Source: Cellulomonas palmilytica (GTDB lineage Bacteria; Actinomycetota; Actinomycetes; Actinomycetales; Cellulomonadaceae). Taken from it: a stretch of DNA of 64,000 nucleotides. A model generated the notes under the pieces. That model saw nothing but the letters and a program-made list of their open reading frames with translations, had not been told where the DNA came from and made no database searches. Position 1 is the first letter of the stretch. The number at the start of each line of letters is the position of its first letter. Positions 44,959 to 55,447 of this stretch are shown piece after piece. The DNA lies in assembly GCF_021590045.1 (NCBI RefSeq), contig NZ_CP062221.1, positions 1,178,001 to 1,242,000 on the forward strand, in the 5' to 3' direction. Both the position numbers and the translations under genes were made by a program.

Positions 44959-44967
44959 CCGTCGGGC

Positions 44968-45804
44968 TCAGCCCGCGTCGGTCGTGACGGGCGCGGGCGC
45001 CGGTCGCTTGGGCGCGCGGGTGTCGCCCGACGAGCGTCCGCGCAGCCGGCGCGTGGCCCACGGGTAGACGTGCTCACGCGCCCAGCGTGCGTCGCCGCGC
45101 AGCCGGTCGAGCCGCGGCGTCGGGGGCTGGGGCGCGAGCGGGTCGTCCCAGCGCTCCTCGTCGGGCGGCAGGCCGAGCGCGACGAGCGCGGCCTGCGCGA
45201 CGCGTGCGTGGCCGTCGGTCGTCAGATGGATCCGGTCCTCGGCCCACATGCGCCAGTCGCGCAGCGAGCGCATGCCCCACAGGTCGAGCACGTGCGCGCC
45301 GTGGCGGTGGGCGATGGACCAGATGTGCGTGTTGTACGTCGCGACCCGCGCGCGCGTCGCGCGCAGCAGCCCGCTGTCGACGGTGTCGACGCCCGTCCCG
45401 AGCAGCACGTCGACGCCGGCCTCGCGCAGCCGGACGACCGCGGACTCGAGGTCGCGCGCGAGCCGGTCGACGTCCGCGGCCGGGCGCAGGATGTCGTTCC
45501 CGCCGCCGATGAGGCTCACGAGGTCGGGCTTCAGGCCGAGCGCCGCGGGCACCTGCTCCGTGAGGATCGGGCGCAGCAGGCGGCCGCGGATCGCGAGGTT
45601 CGCGTACTCGAGCGGCTCGTCGCCCGCGGCGACGCGGCGCGCGGACAGGCGCGCCGCGAGCACGTCCGCCCACCCGCGCAGGGGAGCCGACGGGTCCGCC
45701 GGAGCGGCCCCGTCGGGGGAGTCCCACAGGCCTTCGGTGAACGAGTCACCCACGGCCACGTACCGGGTCCAGCGCACGCCCTCATCCGTCGACACGACCG
45801 ACAT
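44968..45804 (-). CDS. SGNH/GDSL-type hydrolase
   Basis: A 278-aa esterase/lipase-like enzyme without a signal peptide. The blocks are V-G-D-S-F-T-E-G (Ser nucleophile, about residue 20), N-L-A-I-R-G-R, G-G-G-N-D-I-L and D-R-I-H-L-T-T-D-G-H (catalytic Asp/His). ATG 45804 has GGAGG 4 nt upstream. It sits on the opposite strand between the two SipW clusters, and its stop is 9 bp from the end of cluster A. Substrate unknown; a role in modifying envelope material would be speculation. Confidence 0.88.
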   Translation of the reverse strand: MSVVSTDEGVRWTRYVAVGDSFTEGLWDSPDGAAPADPSAPLRGWADVLAARLSARRVAAGDEPLEYANLAIRGRLLRPILTEQVPAALGLKPDLVSLIGGGNDILRPAADVDRLARDLESAVVRLREAGVDVLLGTGVDTVDSGLLRATRARVATYNTHIWSIAHRHGAHVLDLWGMRSLRDWRMWAEDRIHLTTDGHARVAQAALVALGLPPDEERWDDPLAPQPPTPRLDRLRGDARWAREHVYPWATRRLRGRSSGDTRAPKRPAPAPVTTDAG

Positions 45805-45902
45805 TGTGCCTCCGGACGGGTGAGATCGCGGCCACCGGTGGGGGAGCGGTGTGGCGCGTGCGAGTGAGCCTCGACGGCCCTGTGAAGGGGTCGTGAACGA
45901 GC

Positions 45903-45916
45903 TGGACATTTGTCCA
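45903..45916. promoter_or_regulatory. Palindrome TGGACA-N2-TGTCCA before SipW cluster B
   Basis: TGGACATTTGTCCA (extended to CTGGACA-N2-TGTCCAG) lies 126 bp before the first gene of cluster B and 99 bp from the divergent SGNH start. It is the second copy of the site before cluster A. Confidence 0.65.
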
Positions 45917-46041
45917 GTTCGGGACGGAGGGCCCCGGGACCTGCCCCATTCGCTCCGCACAGTTGATAACGCTCGTGAGAATCACTCGCACGGAGATGGC
46001 GTGACACCAGTCCCCGGCCGTGCACCGAAGGAGGGAAAGAC

Positions 46042-46632
46042 ATGACCGCTCAGACCACCAACGCCACCACCGCGACCGTCGCCGACGAGCGCGAGGAGCG
46101 CCGCCGCAAGCGGGCCGCCATCGTCAAGTTCTCGCTCGCCGGCGCGGCCGTCCTCGGCATCGGCGCGGCCGCCACCTCGGCGACCTGGACCGACGACGCG
46201 TGGTTCAGCGCCGCGGGCTCGGCGGCCGGCGACAGCGAGGACTTCATCGAGCTGCGGGCATCGGTCGACGGCGGCACCTGGCACGACGCGGACACCGGTA
46301 CGGTCGCCGTCCCGCTGCCCGCTGCGGTCTTCGCCGAGATGTTCCCGGGCGAGACGCGGACGACCACGGTCCACATCCAGAACGAGGACCTGAACGGGAT
46401 CGACCTCGCGGTGACCGAGGAGATCACGGTCGCGGACGGCCTGTTCGCGGGCGCCATCGTGACGACCGACTTCACCAACGGCACGGTCGTCGGCGCCGGC
46501 GACGACATGGACATCGCGGTGACCGTGACGGCACCGCGGGACGCGTGGATCGACAACCCGAGCCTCGGCTCCGAGGCCGCGGAGGGTGACATCGCCACGC
46601 TCCGCTACACCGGCACCGCGATCTCGGGCTGA
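46042..46632 (+). CDS. SipW-dependent exported protein (cluster B, first gene)
   Basis: A 196-aa TasA/camelysin-like exported protein. The alternate signal peptide has a long basic start (R-E-E-R-R-R-K-R), a hydrophobic core and the hallmark A-T-S-A-T-W-T-D-D-A-W-F at its end. The mature domain is acidic, all-beta in appearance and without cysteines. GAAGGAGGG is a strong ribosome site. The cognate peptidase gene follows after 44 bp. Likely a surface or fibre subunit. Confidence 0.82.
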   Translation: MTAQTTNATTATVADEREERRRKRAAIVKFSLAGAAVLGIGAAATSATWTDDAWFSAAGSAAGDSEDFIELRASVDGGTWHDADTGTVAVPLPAAVFAEMFPGETRTTTVHIQNEDLNGIDLAVTEEITVADGLFAGAIVTTDFTNGTVVGAGDDMDIAVTVTAPRDAWIDNPSLGSEAAEGDIATLRYTGTAISG

Positions 46633-46676
46633 CGCCCGACTCGCTCCACCCGCACCGAGGAAGAGGAAGGCTCCCC

Positions 46677-47219
46677 ATGCGTGCACTCAAGGTGATCGGC
46701 AACACCGTGCTGTGGCTCGTCGCCGCGCTCGGGCTCGCCAGCGTGCTCGTGTGGGGGGCCACCCAGGCAGGGTGGATCAAGCCGCTCGTCGTGATCTCGG
46801 GCTCGATGGAGCCCGAGATCATGACCGGCGACCTCGTCGTCGCCGTCCCGCGCCCGACCGCCGACCTGCGGGTCGGTGACGTCGCGTCCATCCACTCGGA
46901 CGTCACGGGCAACCTCGTCTCCCACCGGGTCGTCGGCGTCGAGCAGGTCGCCGACGACCGGTGGGAGATCCGGATGAAGGGCGACGCGAACGACTCCGAG
47001 GACAGCGGCGCGTACGTCGTCGGCGACTCGGTGTGGCGGCCCGCGGTGCAGATCAGCGGCGGCGGGTACGCCCTGACGACGCTCACGCGGCCGTCGGTCG
47101 CGATCCCGCTCGGCGTCGCCCTGCTCTCGCTCCTGGGCCTGAGCCTGCTGCCCCGGTCCGCGCCTCGCGCACCGGCCGGCGACCGCATGCGCACGGAGGT
47201 TGTCGAGGCGGCGCGATGA
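46677..47219 (+). CDS. Signal peptidase I, SipW type (cluster B)
   Basis: A 180-aa S26B peptidase with one helix at each end. Catalytic Ser in V-I-S-G-S-M-E-P-E (about residue 42), His in L-V-S-H-R-V-V-G, and Asp in M-K-G-D-A-N-D; there is no Lys general base, so it is of the SipW/ER type. It should cleave the W-T-D-D-type signals of the neighbouring proteins. It overlaps the next gene by ATGA. It differs clearly from the cluster A enzyme, so the two are not a recent duplication. Confidence 0.9.
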   Translation: MRALKVIGNTVLWLVAALGLASVLVWGATQAGWIKPLVVISGSMEPEIMTGDLVVAVPRPTADLRVGDVASIHSDVTGNLVSHRVVGVEQVADDRWEIRMKGDANDSEDSGAYVVGDSVWRPAVQISGGGYALTTLTRPSVAIPLGVALLSLLGLSLLPRSAPRAPAGDRMRTEVVEAAR

Positions 47220-47809
47220 GGCGGGCTCGACGCAGCCGCGCCGCGGCCGCCGCGCTCGTCCTCTCGGTCGCGCTCGCGGCCGCGGCAGTCCTCGGCGCGG
47301 TCACGACACCGCTGCGGTGGGAGCGCGAGGAGCTCCTCGCGCTCGACCTGGGACGGATCGCCGTGGACGACTCGACGCACGTCCTGCGCACGATTCGCGT
47401 CCCCGTGGCCGCGCACGTCGAGGACGTCGTCGTGGCCACGCACGGGCCCGACGGCCTGACGTGGACGGTCGAGCTGTGCGACCCGACCGGGGACACGTGC
47501 CACCCGGTCTCCGAGGCGCTCGTCGGACGTGAGCTGACCGCCGGCGAGCACGAGCTGCGCGTGAGCGTCGAGCCCGCCGAGCTCGCCGCCGGCGCGGCGG
47601 CCCGGCTCGACGGGCACATCCGGCTCGTCGAGGCGCGCGACGCACAAGACGTCGCACTCGTCGTCGTCCTCCTGCTCGCCGCGACCGTCGCAGCCGTCGT
47701 CGGATCGCTCCTGAACCGCTCGGTGCCGCCCCGCGGGGCCGCACCGAGCGCGGGCCCGCTCGCCGCGACCGCACCCATCCCCGTCCTGTCCCACTCCGAG
47801 GAGGTCTGA
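47216..47809 (+). CDS. Membrane protein of SipW cluster B, unknown
   Basis: A 197-aa protein with an N-terminal helix (about residues 9-29), an extracytoplasmic beta-rich domain of about 110 residues containing one Cys pair (L-C-D-P-T-G-D-T-C), and a C-terminal helix (about 147-168) with a short cytosolic tail. This topology suits an anchor or assembly factor for the exported subunits. It overlaps the peptidase gene and is followed 2 bp later by a SipW-type substrate gene, so all are one operon. Confidence 0.72.
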   Translation: MRRARRSRAAAAALVLSVALAAAAVLGAVTTPLRWEREELLALDLGRIAVDDSTHVLRTIRVPVAAHVEDVVVATHGPDGLTWTVELCDPTGDTCHPVSEALVGRELTAGEHELRVSVEPAELAAGAAARLDGHIRLVEARDAQDVALVVVLLLAATVAAVVGSLLNRSVPPRGAAPSAGPLAATAPIPVLSHSEEV

Positions 47810-47811
47810 CC

Positions 47812-48333
47812 ATGCAGCTGCGTCACCCACGCGTCGCGCTGCCCGCGCTGCTCGGCCTGGGCGTCCTGGGCGTCCTGGGCGGATTCGGCGTCGCGACGAC
47901 CAGCGCCGCCTGGACCGACGACGCGTACTTCACCGCCCAGGGGTCGACGGGAACCGTCGACCTTCGAGGCTCGAGCGACGGCGTGGACTTCACGGAGGCG
48001 GACTCCACCGGGACCGCGGTCACGCTCGCCGCGGTCAGCGGTCTGACGCCCGACACCCCGGTCACCCGCACCATCCACCTGTGGAACGCGTCGACCGTCC
48101 CGCTCGCGCTCTCGTGGGCCACCGCGCCGACGGCGCTGCTCGACGGCTGCGTCGAGGTCGACTACCAGTCCCTCGCGGGCGTGACGCTCGCATCCGGACC
48201 CGACCAGCCCGTCGGCGCCGCGGTCACCACCGCGACCGTCACGTTCCGCGTCGCCGACGACGCGCCCGCCGCCACGTGCAGCGGGAAGTCGCTCGACGCC
48301 GTCCAGATCGTCGTCCAGGGGAGCCCCGCATGA
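47812..48333 (+). CDS. SipW-dependent exported protein (cluster B, second)
   Basis: A 173-aa exported protein: signal peptide with hydrophobic G-L-G-V-L-G-V-L-G-G core ending T-T-S-A-A-W-T-D-D-A-Y-F, the SipW-type hallmark. The mature part is beta-rich with two cysteines (G-C-V-E, A-T-C-S-G). GAGGAGG precedes the ATG. It shares the Y-F-T-A/W-F-S-A plus G-S pattern after the motif with the first substrate of the cluster. It overlaps the next gene by ATGA. Confidence 0.8.
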   Translation: MQLRHPRVALPALLGLGVLGVLGGFGVATTSAAWTDDAYFTAQGSTGTVDLRGSSDGVDFTEADSTGTAVTLAAVSGLTPDTPVTRTIHLWNASTVPLALSWATAPTALLDGCVEVDYQSLAGVTLASGPDQPVGAAVTTATVTFRVADDAPAATCSGKSLDAVQIVVQGSPA

Positions 48334-48911
48334 CCACGACGCACCGCCCCACGCATCGACGGATGAGCCGGCCCCGCGCGCTCGCGGCCGTCCTGGCCGC
48401 CGCCGCCCTCCTCGTCGGCGGCGCGCGCCTCGCGTCCGACGCGACGGACCGCACCACCGCCGCCTGGACGGACGACGTCCACGTCACCAGCCGCGTGGCG
48501 CTCGGCACGTGGACCGATGTGTTCGAGAACTCGTGCCAGGTCATCAAGCCCGACGGCTCTGTGCAGCCCAACGCGACCTGCTCCGTCACCACGATCGAGT
48601 ACTTGAACTCCTGGAGCGTGGGGACGGGCAGCGGCGGAGTCCGGTTCAACATCCACGGCTCGGCCACGAACGCGGTGGCCGACTCGGACCGCTTCCGGGT
48701 CACTGTCGACCTCTCGCAAGCGCAGGGCGTGCCCGCCGACTTCCAGTGGGCGAGGGCCGGGATCACCTGGACGAACTTCGAGTCGGCCCACGCGGACTGC
48801 TCACGCAAGCCGATCGTCACCGCGAACACCTACAGCTGGGCGGCGAACGCCGGGACCTTCAAGCTCGAGGTCCAAGCGCACGAGAACGCGACGCAAGGAG
48901 GCTGCGTCTAG
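48330..48911 (+). CDS. SipW-dependent exported protein (cluster B, third)
   Basis: A 193-aa exported protein with basic start, hydrophobic segment and D-R-T-T-A-A-W-T-D-D-V-H-V at the signal end. The mature part resembles the C-terminal part of the large secreted protein of cluster A in style, with four cysteines (N-S-C-Q, A-T-C-S, A-D-C-S, G-G-C-V). It ends the operon, and its stop is 3 bp from the end of the convergent ung gene with no room for a separate terminator. Confidence 0.78.
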   Translation: MTTTHRPTHRRMSRPRALAAVLAAAALLVGGARLASDATDRTTAAWTDDVHVTSRVALGTWTDVFENSCQVIKPDGSVQPNATCSVTTIEYLNSWSVGTGSGGVRFNIHGSATNAVADSDRFRVTVDLSQAQGVPADFQWARAGITWTNFESAHADCSRKPIVTANTYSWAANAGTFKLEVQAHENATQGGCV

Positions 48912-48914
48912 ACG

Positions 48915-49592
48915 TCAGGGCAGGCGCCAGTCGACCGGGGTGCCGCCCTGGGCGACGAGCAGGTCGTTGACGCGCGAGAACGGGCGCGACCCGAAGAACC
49001 CGCGTGACGCGGACAGCGGGCTCGGGTGCACGGACTCGACGGTCGGCACCGAGCCCAGCGCGGGCCTGAGGGTCTGCGCGTCGCGCCCCCACAGGATCGC
49101 GACGAGCGGCCCGCCGCGCTCGACGAGCGCCGCGATGGCCCGGTCGGTCACGGCCTCCCACCCCTTGCCGCGGTGGGAGGCCGGTGCGCCGGGCCGCACG
49201 GTGAGGACCCTGTTGAGCAGCATGACGCCCTGGTCGGCCCACGGCGTGAGGTCCCCGCTCGTGGGGGCGGGTACGCCGAGGTCGTCGACGAGCTCGCGGA
49301 AGATGTTGGCGAGCGAGCGCGGCACGGGTCGCACGTCGGGCTGCACGGAGAACGACAGGCCCATGGGGTGCCCGGGCGTGGGGTAGGGGTCCTGCCCGAC
49401 GACGAGCACGCGCACGTCGGCGAGCGGGCGGTGGAACGCGCGCAGGATCGCGTCGGGCGCGGGCAGGTACGCGCGCCCGGCGGCGACCTCGTCGCGCAGG
49501 AACCGGCCGGCGACGTGCACGTGGTGCTCGACGGGCGCGAGGGCGGCGGCCCAGTCGGGGGCCACGAGGTCGGCGAGCGGTGCGGGAACCAC
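48915..49592 (-). CDS. ung: Uracil-DNA glycosylase
   Basis: Family 1 UDG, which excises uracil from DNA. The 225-aa length is typical. Motifs: [11 protein letters not shown] (catalytic water-activating Asp), [14 protein letters not shown] and [13 protein letters not shown] for the minor-groove loop and catalytic His. The GTG at 49592 gives the expected N-terminus; the open frame continues upstream without homology. Confidence 0.95.
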   Translation of the reverse strand: MVPAPLADLVAPDWAAALAPVEHHVHVAGRFLRDEVAAGRAYLPAPDAILRAFHRPLADVRVLVVGQDPYPTPGHPMGLSFSVQPDVRPVPRSLANIFRELVDDLGVPAPTSGDLTPWADQGVMLLNRVLTVRPGAPASHRGKGWEAVTDRAIAALVERGGPLVAILWGRDAQTLRPALGSVPTVESVHPSPLSASRGFFGSRPFSRVNDLLVAQGGTPVDWRLP

Positions 49593-49694
49593 GCGCTGGA
49601 CCCTACCGGCGAGCGGGTGAACCGTGGCAGGGCGGGCCGACGAGCCGCGGCGGGCGAATGACACCGGTGTGGTTCGCGGCCTATCCTGGCGCGC

Positions 49695-50000
49695 ATGGAC
49701 GCCGCACTCTCGACCGCGCAGCTCGAGCCGATGCCGACCGGCACGGTCGACGGGCTGAGCGAGCGGGACGCGCAGATCCTGGCGTTCGAGCGCCAGTGGT
49801 GGAAGTACGCGGGTGCCAAGGAGCAGGCGATCCGGGAGCTGTTCGACCTGTCGGCCACGCGGTACTACCAGATCCTCAACGCGCTGATCGACGACCCGGC
49901 GGCCCTCGCGCACGACCCGATGCTCGTCAAGCGCCTGCGTCGCATGCGTCAGTCCCGCCAGCGCGCGCGGACGGCGCGTCGTCTCGGCGTCGACGCCTGA
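49695..50000 (+). CDS. DUF3263 protein
   Basis: A 101-aa helical protein typical of actinobacteria: [23 protein letters not shown] and a helix-turn-helix-like [13 protein letters not shown], ending in a basic stretch. Probably a small DNA-binding protein. TATCCT lies 7 nt before the ATG (leaderless). The DUF3263-LytR_C pairing is common in this phylum. Confidence 0.9.
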   Translation: MDAALSTAQLEPMPTGTVDGLSERDAQILAFERQWWKYAGAKEQAIRELFDLSATRYYQILNALIDDPAALAHDPMLVKRLRRMRQSRQRARTARRLGVDA

Positions 50001-50199
50001 CGTCGCCTCCCCGTCCGGCTCCGCTGCGCCGGGACCAGCGGCGACGCGCTGACCTGGGTCTCGACCTGGACGCCTGACCGCGAACCGGACGATCCGGCCC
50101 CGCGAGCCGCGCGGCTCGCCCGCGTGTCGTCACCGGCGCGTGCGCGTGTCCGACGCGCCGGTGCATGCGCACGGCGTCCGGCCGGATAGCCTTCCTGCC

Positions 50200-50817
50200 G
50201 TGAGCAAGGCCGACTACCCGTACCCGGACGACGAGTTCGACGCGCCCCCGGACCCCACCGCACCCCGTGGGGTCCACCGTGCGCCCCGTTCGGCCTGGAG
50301 CCGTTGGTGGCCGTTCCTCGCGGTGCTGGTGCTCGCACCGGCCCTCGCGTACGGGATCGTCGCGTTCGCGACGCGCGGCGGCGACCTGCCGGTCTCCCCG
50401 GGTGGGAGCGACGCGGACGAGACCCCGTCGGCGACCGCCACCGCGCCCGCGACGCCGGGCGGCGAGGCGACGGCGGACGAGTCGGAGCCCGCGGGTGAGG
50501 AGGAGCCGACGCAGGACCCGACGACCGAGGCTCCCGCGCCGGACTTCTCGACGAACGTGACGGTCTACAACGCGGCCGGCATCCAGGGCCTGGCGGCCAA
50601 GGGCGCGGAGCGTCTCGGGCAGGCCGGGTTCACGGACGCCGTCGCGGCGAACTTCTCGGGCACCAAGCCCGCGGAGTCGACCGTGTACTACGGCTCCGAC
50701 GAGGACGCGACGACCGCCTCGGTGGTCGCGGCGGCGCTCGGGATCTCCTCGGTGCAGCTCGACCCGGCGCAGGCGCCGTCGGGTGTCGTCGTGGTGCTCG
50801 TCTCCGCCCTGCCCTGA
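50200..50817 (+). CDS. LytR C-terminal domain membrane protein
   Basis: A 205-aa protein with an acidic start, one helix (about residues 38-58), a Thr/Pro/Ala-rich acidic spacer and a LytR_C domain (V-T-V-Y-N-A-A-G-I-Q-G-L-A and V-Y-Y-G at the end) outside the membrane. The family accompanies LytR-CpsA-Psr cell-wall ligases and related envelope functions, but the exact role is unknown. TAGCCT lies 7 nt before the GTG (leaderless). Confidence 0.85.
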   Translation: MSKADYPYPDDEFDAPPDPTAPRGVHRAPRSAWSRWWPFLAVLVLAPALAYGIVAFATRGGDLPVSPGGSDADETPSATATAPATPGGEATADESEPAGEEEPTQDPTTEAPAPDFSTNVTVYNAAGIQGLAAKGAERLGQAGFTDAVAANFSGTKPAESTVYYGSDEDATTASVVAAALGISSVQLDPAQAPSGVVVVLVSALP

Positions 50818-50977
50818 CCTGCCCTTCCTCGACCTGCGCGTGTCCCGCACGTCCGGGTGACGCCTCGTCGTGCACAGGTCGCGGGACAACCCTGTTCGCG
50901 GCGGGTGCGCTCCCACTAGGCTTCGGCGCACCCCGCGCAGCGGCGTGGGGGGTTCTCCCCAGCAAGGAGCTGACGGT

Positions 50978-51181
50978 ATGGCGCACGGCACGGTGAAGTG
51001 GTTCAACGCGGAGAAGGGCTACGGCTTCATCACGCCGGACGCGGGAGGCGCGGACCTGTTCGTGCACTTCTCCGCGATCCAGGTCGACGGGTACCGGACC
51101 CTCGAGGAGGGCCAGCAGGTCGAGTTCGAGGTCGGGCAGGGCGCCAAGGGCCCGCAGGCCGACCAGGTCCGCCCGCTCTGA
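50978..51181 (+). CDS. cspA: Cold-shock protein
   Basis: A 67-aa CSD protein that binds single-stranded RNA/DNA. RNP1 reads K-G-Y-G-F-I and RNP2 reads L-F-V-H-F, after [13 protein letters not shown] precedes the ATG. A TAGGCT -10-like element lies about 40 bp upstream, giving a short leader with a C/G-rich hairpin. Confidence 0.96.
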   Translation: MAHGTVKWFNAEKGYGFITPDAGGADLFVHFSAIQVDGYRTLEEGQQVEFEVGQGAKGPQADQVRPL

Positions 51182-51190
51182 GCCACGCGC

Positions 51191-51210
51191 GCCAGCCCGA
51201 CGAGGCTGGC
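51191..51210 (+). terminator. Hairpin after the cold-shock gene
   Basis: GCCAGCC and GGCTGGC pair over a 6-nt loop 10 bp after the cspA stop and 11 bp before the end of the convergent GH15-like gene. Confidence 0.55.
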
Positions 51211-51220
51211 GGCGGCGGGG

Positions 51221-52621
51221 TCAGCGGTCGAGCGCGTCGATCGCCAGGAGTGCGCACGCCGCGCTCCAGGTGAGGGGCGCGACGGCCGCGGGCCTGCCGT
51301 CCGCGAGGATCTTCTCCGGGACGGAGCCGGTCGAGGTGCGGTGGGTGTCGATCGCCGCGAGCCAGGCGTGCGCGCGGTCGTCCTCGCCGTTCTCGGCGGC
51401 GACCCACGCGTAGAGGGTGGTCTGCGGCGTCCACGTGACACCGTCGCGCCGCCACTCGCCCGCGGGTGCGACGCCGAGCGGTCGGCTCATCTCGGTGACC
51501 GAGGTGAGCCACGCGTCGCGTCCACCCGCCGCGGGAGCGCGCCAGAACGGCGCGAGGACGAACGCCGAGGCGGCGTCGTGGTCGGCGCCGTCGGTGTAGC
51601 GGGTCCAGCCCGCGGGCCCGAACGCGTCGACGGCCGCCGCGCGCGCGGTGCTCGCCGTGCGGTGCGCGAGGGTCGCGCGCTCGTCGTCGCCGGCCTCGCG
51701 GAGCACGCCGACGGCCTGCTCGAGCCCGGCGACGAGCGGCGCGACCGTCCCGAGCGTCAGTCGCGTCTCGTCGCGCTCCCAGTAGTCGGGGGACGCGGGC
51801 GGCAGCCCGTCCGCGCCGAGCAGCGTGGCGGTGCCGTCGACCGCGCGCGCCACGAGCGGAGCGAGCCGCTGCGCCGCCGCGGTCCGGGCCTCGCCCGCCG
51901 GCACCTCGTCGAGCACGAGGCCCGCGGCCCACATGGCCCAGCCCTGGCCGTCGGTCTGGGGCGTGCGGGCGTCGGGCGGGCCCGAGCCGTCGGGCAGGTA
52001 GCGCGCCTCGAACCCGCCGTCGTCGCCCTGCACGTCCGCGAGGAAGCCCAGGACGTCCAGCGCGTCGTCGGTGTGCCCGGTGCGGGCGAGCGCGACCGCG
52101 ACGAACGACGCGTCGCGCGGCCACACGTACCGCCAGGCGTGCGACCAGCCCGCGACGGCGGCGCCGCCCGGCAGGAGGAGCGTCCGCAGGTCGAGCAGCG
52201 CGTCGCGCGCGAGGTCCTCGTACGGACCGCCCTCGCCCGGGACCGTGCCCTGGGCGAGCCACGCGGCCTGCTCGTCGGCGAGCGTCTGCGCCGCGGCGAA
52301 CCCGGGGGCACCAGCGTCGCCGCGCAGCACCGACTCCAGGTGGCCGACGCGCGGGTCGAGCACGCGCGTGCCGTCGAGGTACGCGACGTCCGCGTCCGTG
52401 GGGAGCTCGACGACCGACCCGTCGGGTGCGAGCGCGACGCCCGTCTGGTGCAGCCCGATCACCGCGTACCGGAGCGCGGCGGGCTCGGTCGTGGCGGCGG
52501 CGGGTCGGGCCGTGGACACCGGGAGCACCGCGGCGGCCACCGCACCGGCGGCCGTCAGCGCACCGGCGACGAGGCGCGTTCGTCGTCGGCTGCGTGAGGT
52601 GCGGGCGTCGTCACCGGGCAC
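51221..52621 (-). CDS. Secreted GH15-like (glucoamylase-type) protein
   Basis: A 466-aa exported protein with a Sec/Tat-like signal (R-S-R-R-R-T-R-L-V-A-G, cleavage near A-A-A) and a six-hairpin alpha/alpha barrel of the GH15 type: W-R-Y-V-W-P-R-D-A-S-F, G-Q-G-W-A-M-W, Y-W-E-R-D-E (candidate acid Glu), V-P-E-K (candidate base Glu) and W-S-A-A. It lacks a starch-binding domain. Expected to release glucose from alpha-glucans or similar; activity is unproven. GTG start without a strong ribosome site. Confidence 0.82.
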   Translation of the reverse strand: MPGDDARTSRSRRRTRLVAGALTAAGAVAAAVLPVSTARPAAATTEPAALRYAVIGLHQTGVALAPDGSVVELPTDADVAYLDGTRVLDPRVGHLESVLRGDAGAPGFAAAQTLADEQAAWLAQGTVPGEGGPYEDLARDALLDLRTLLLPGGAAVAGWSHAWRYVWPRDASFVAVALARTGHTDDALDVLGFLADVQGDDGGFEARYLPDGSGPPDARTPQTDGQGWAMWAAGLVLDEVPAGEARTAAAQRLAPLVARAVDGTATLLGADGLPPASPDYWERDETRLTLGTVAPLVAGLEQAVGVLREAGDDERATLAHRTASTARAAAVDAFGPAGWTRYTDGADHDAASAFVLAPFWRAPAAGGRDAWLTSVTEMSRPLGVAPAGEWRRDGVTWTPQTTLYAWVAAENGEDDRAHAWLAAIDTHRTSTGSVPEKILADGRPAAVAPLTWSAACALLAIDALDR

Positions 52622-52813
52622 GTCCCGGACCTTAGCCGAGCAGAGGTCGGCGGTCTGCCCCCTTCGCGCAGGTCACCGCGGCGCCGCCGCGGGTTCGGCG
52701 TGCGCCCGCCGTCCGTTCGTCGTCCGCTCGCCGTCCCTACGCGCACGCGCGCGTGTTCGCGGAGCGTGAAGGGGACGTGCGGACCGCCGCCCGTGCTTGC
52801 ACTCGCAGGGGTC

Positions 52814-54602
<1,789 letters not shown>

Positions 54603-54796
54603 GCCGACCGCTGAGCCTGCCTCAGCAGGGCGCCTCGCGCGCCTGACGTCTACGACCGGACGGGTCGGTCGCCTTCGGGCGGCCGACCCGTCCGGCGTTC
54701 CCGTGGTTCGCGGGGCTCGCCCGCGCCCGACTTCACCCGATAGTGTCGGTTCGCCGTCGGGGGAGGCGGCCTGACGCGACGGGGCGGGGGGCTTCC

Positions 54797-55375
54797 GTGA
54801 CAGGGCTGTGGCGTGACGTGTCGGATCTCGGGACCGTGGCGACCGTGCTGGGCGTGGTCGTCGGCGGTGGTGTGTTCCTCGGGTCGTGGGCGTACCGGGG
54901 GGTGGAGCGGACGTCGTCCGCGGTGTGGCGGTCGGTCGGTGAGGCGTTGTTCGTCGCGTGGGGGATCGCGCTCCTCGCGGTGATGCTGCGGCCGCTGCCG
55001 TACCCCACGGACCCCGGGCCGGACCTCGCGCCGTTCGCGGACGTGCCCGCCTACCTGGGGGCCGCCTCCTGGGAGGTGCCCGCGCTGCAGCTCGGCGGGC
55101 TCGCGCTGCTGTTCGCCGCGGGCGGTGCGCTGCTGACCGCGCGGATGCGGTGGGGCGTGCTGCGCCCCGCGCTCGCGATGGCGGGGGTCTCGGTCGTGGT
55201 CGAGTGCCTGCAGCACGTCCTGGCCACCGGGCGGCACGTGGCGTCCGACGACGTGCTCGTCGCCGGCGTCGCGGGCGCGGTGGGCGCGGCGGTCGTCGTC
55301 GCGCTGCGCGGGCGCGTGGGGCGCGTGCGCGCGCGGCGCACGGACCGGGTGGTGGCCGCCGAGGCGTTGGGCTGA
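54797..55375 (+). CDS. VanZ-family membrane protein
   Basis: A 192-aa protein with five predicted helices and the VanZ-like pattern W-G-I-A-L-L-A-V-M-L-R-P then P-F-A-D-V and V-S-V-V-V-E-C-L-Q-H-V-L-A-T-G-R with D-D-V-L-V-A-G. VanZ homologues are linked to glycopeptide tolerance or envelope functions, mostly undefined. GTG 54797 has a G-rich site in front. TAGTGT (54741-54746) could be the -10. Confidence 0.75.
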   Translation: MTGLWRDVSDLGTVATVLGVVVGGGVFLGSWAYRGVERTSSAVWRSVGEALFVAWGIALLAVMLRPLPYPTDPGPDLAPFADVPAYLGAASWEVPALQLGGLALLFAAGGALLTARMRWGVLRPALAMAGVSVVVECLQHVLATGRHVASDDVLVAGVAGAVGAAVVVALRGRVGRVRARRTDRVVAAEALG

Positions 55376-55447
55376 CCGGGCTACCTGAACGGTGTGGCCT
55401 GCGGTTTCACCCGCTGCGGTGAGGTCGGCCGCGGTTAGCCTCGCCGT

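Noticed and set aside
51221..52621. Trehalose-degrading GH15 enzyme linked to otsAB
   Set aside because: The protein is exported and lies 17 kb away, so a direct link to cytosolic trehalose is not supported.
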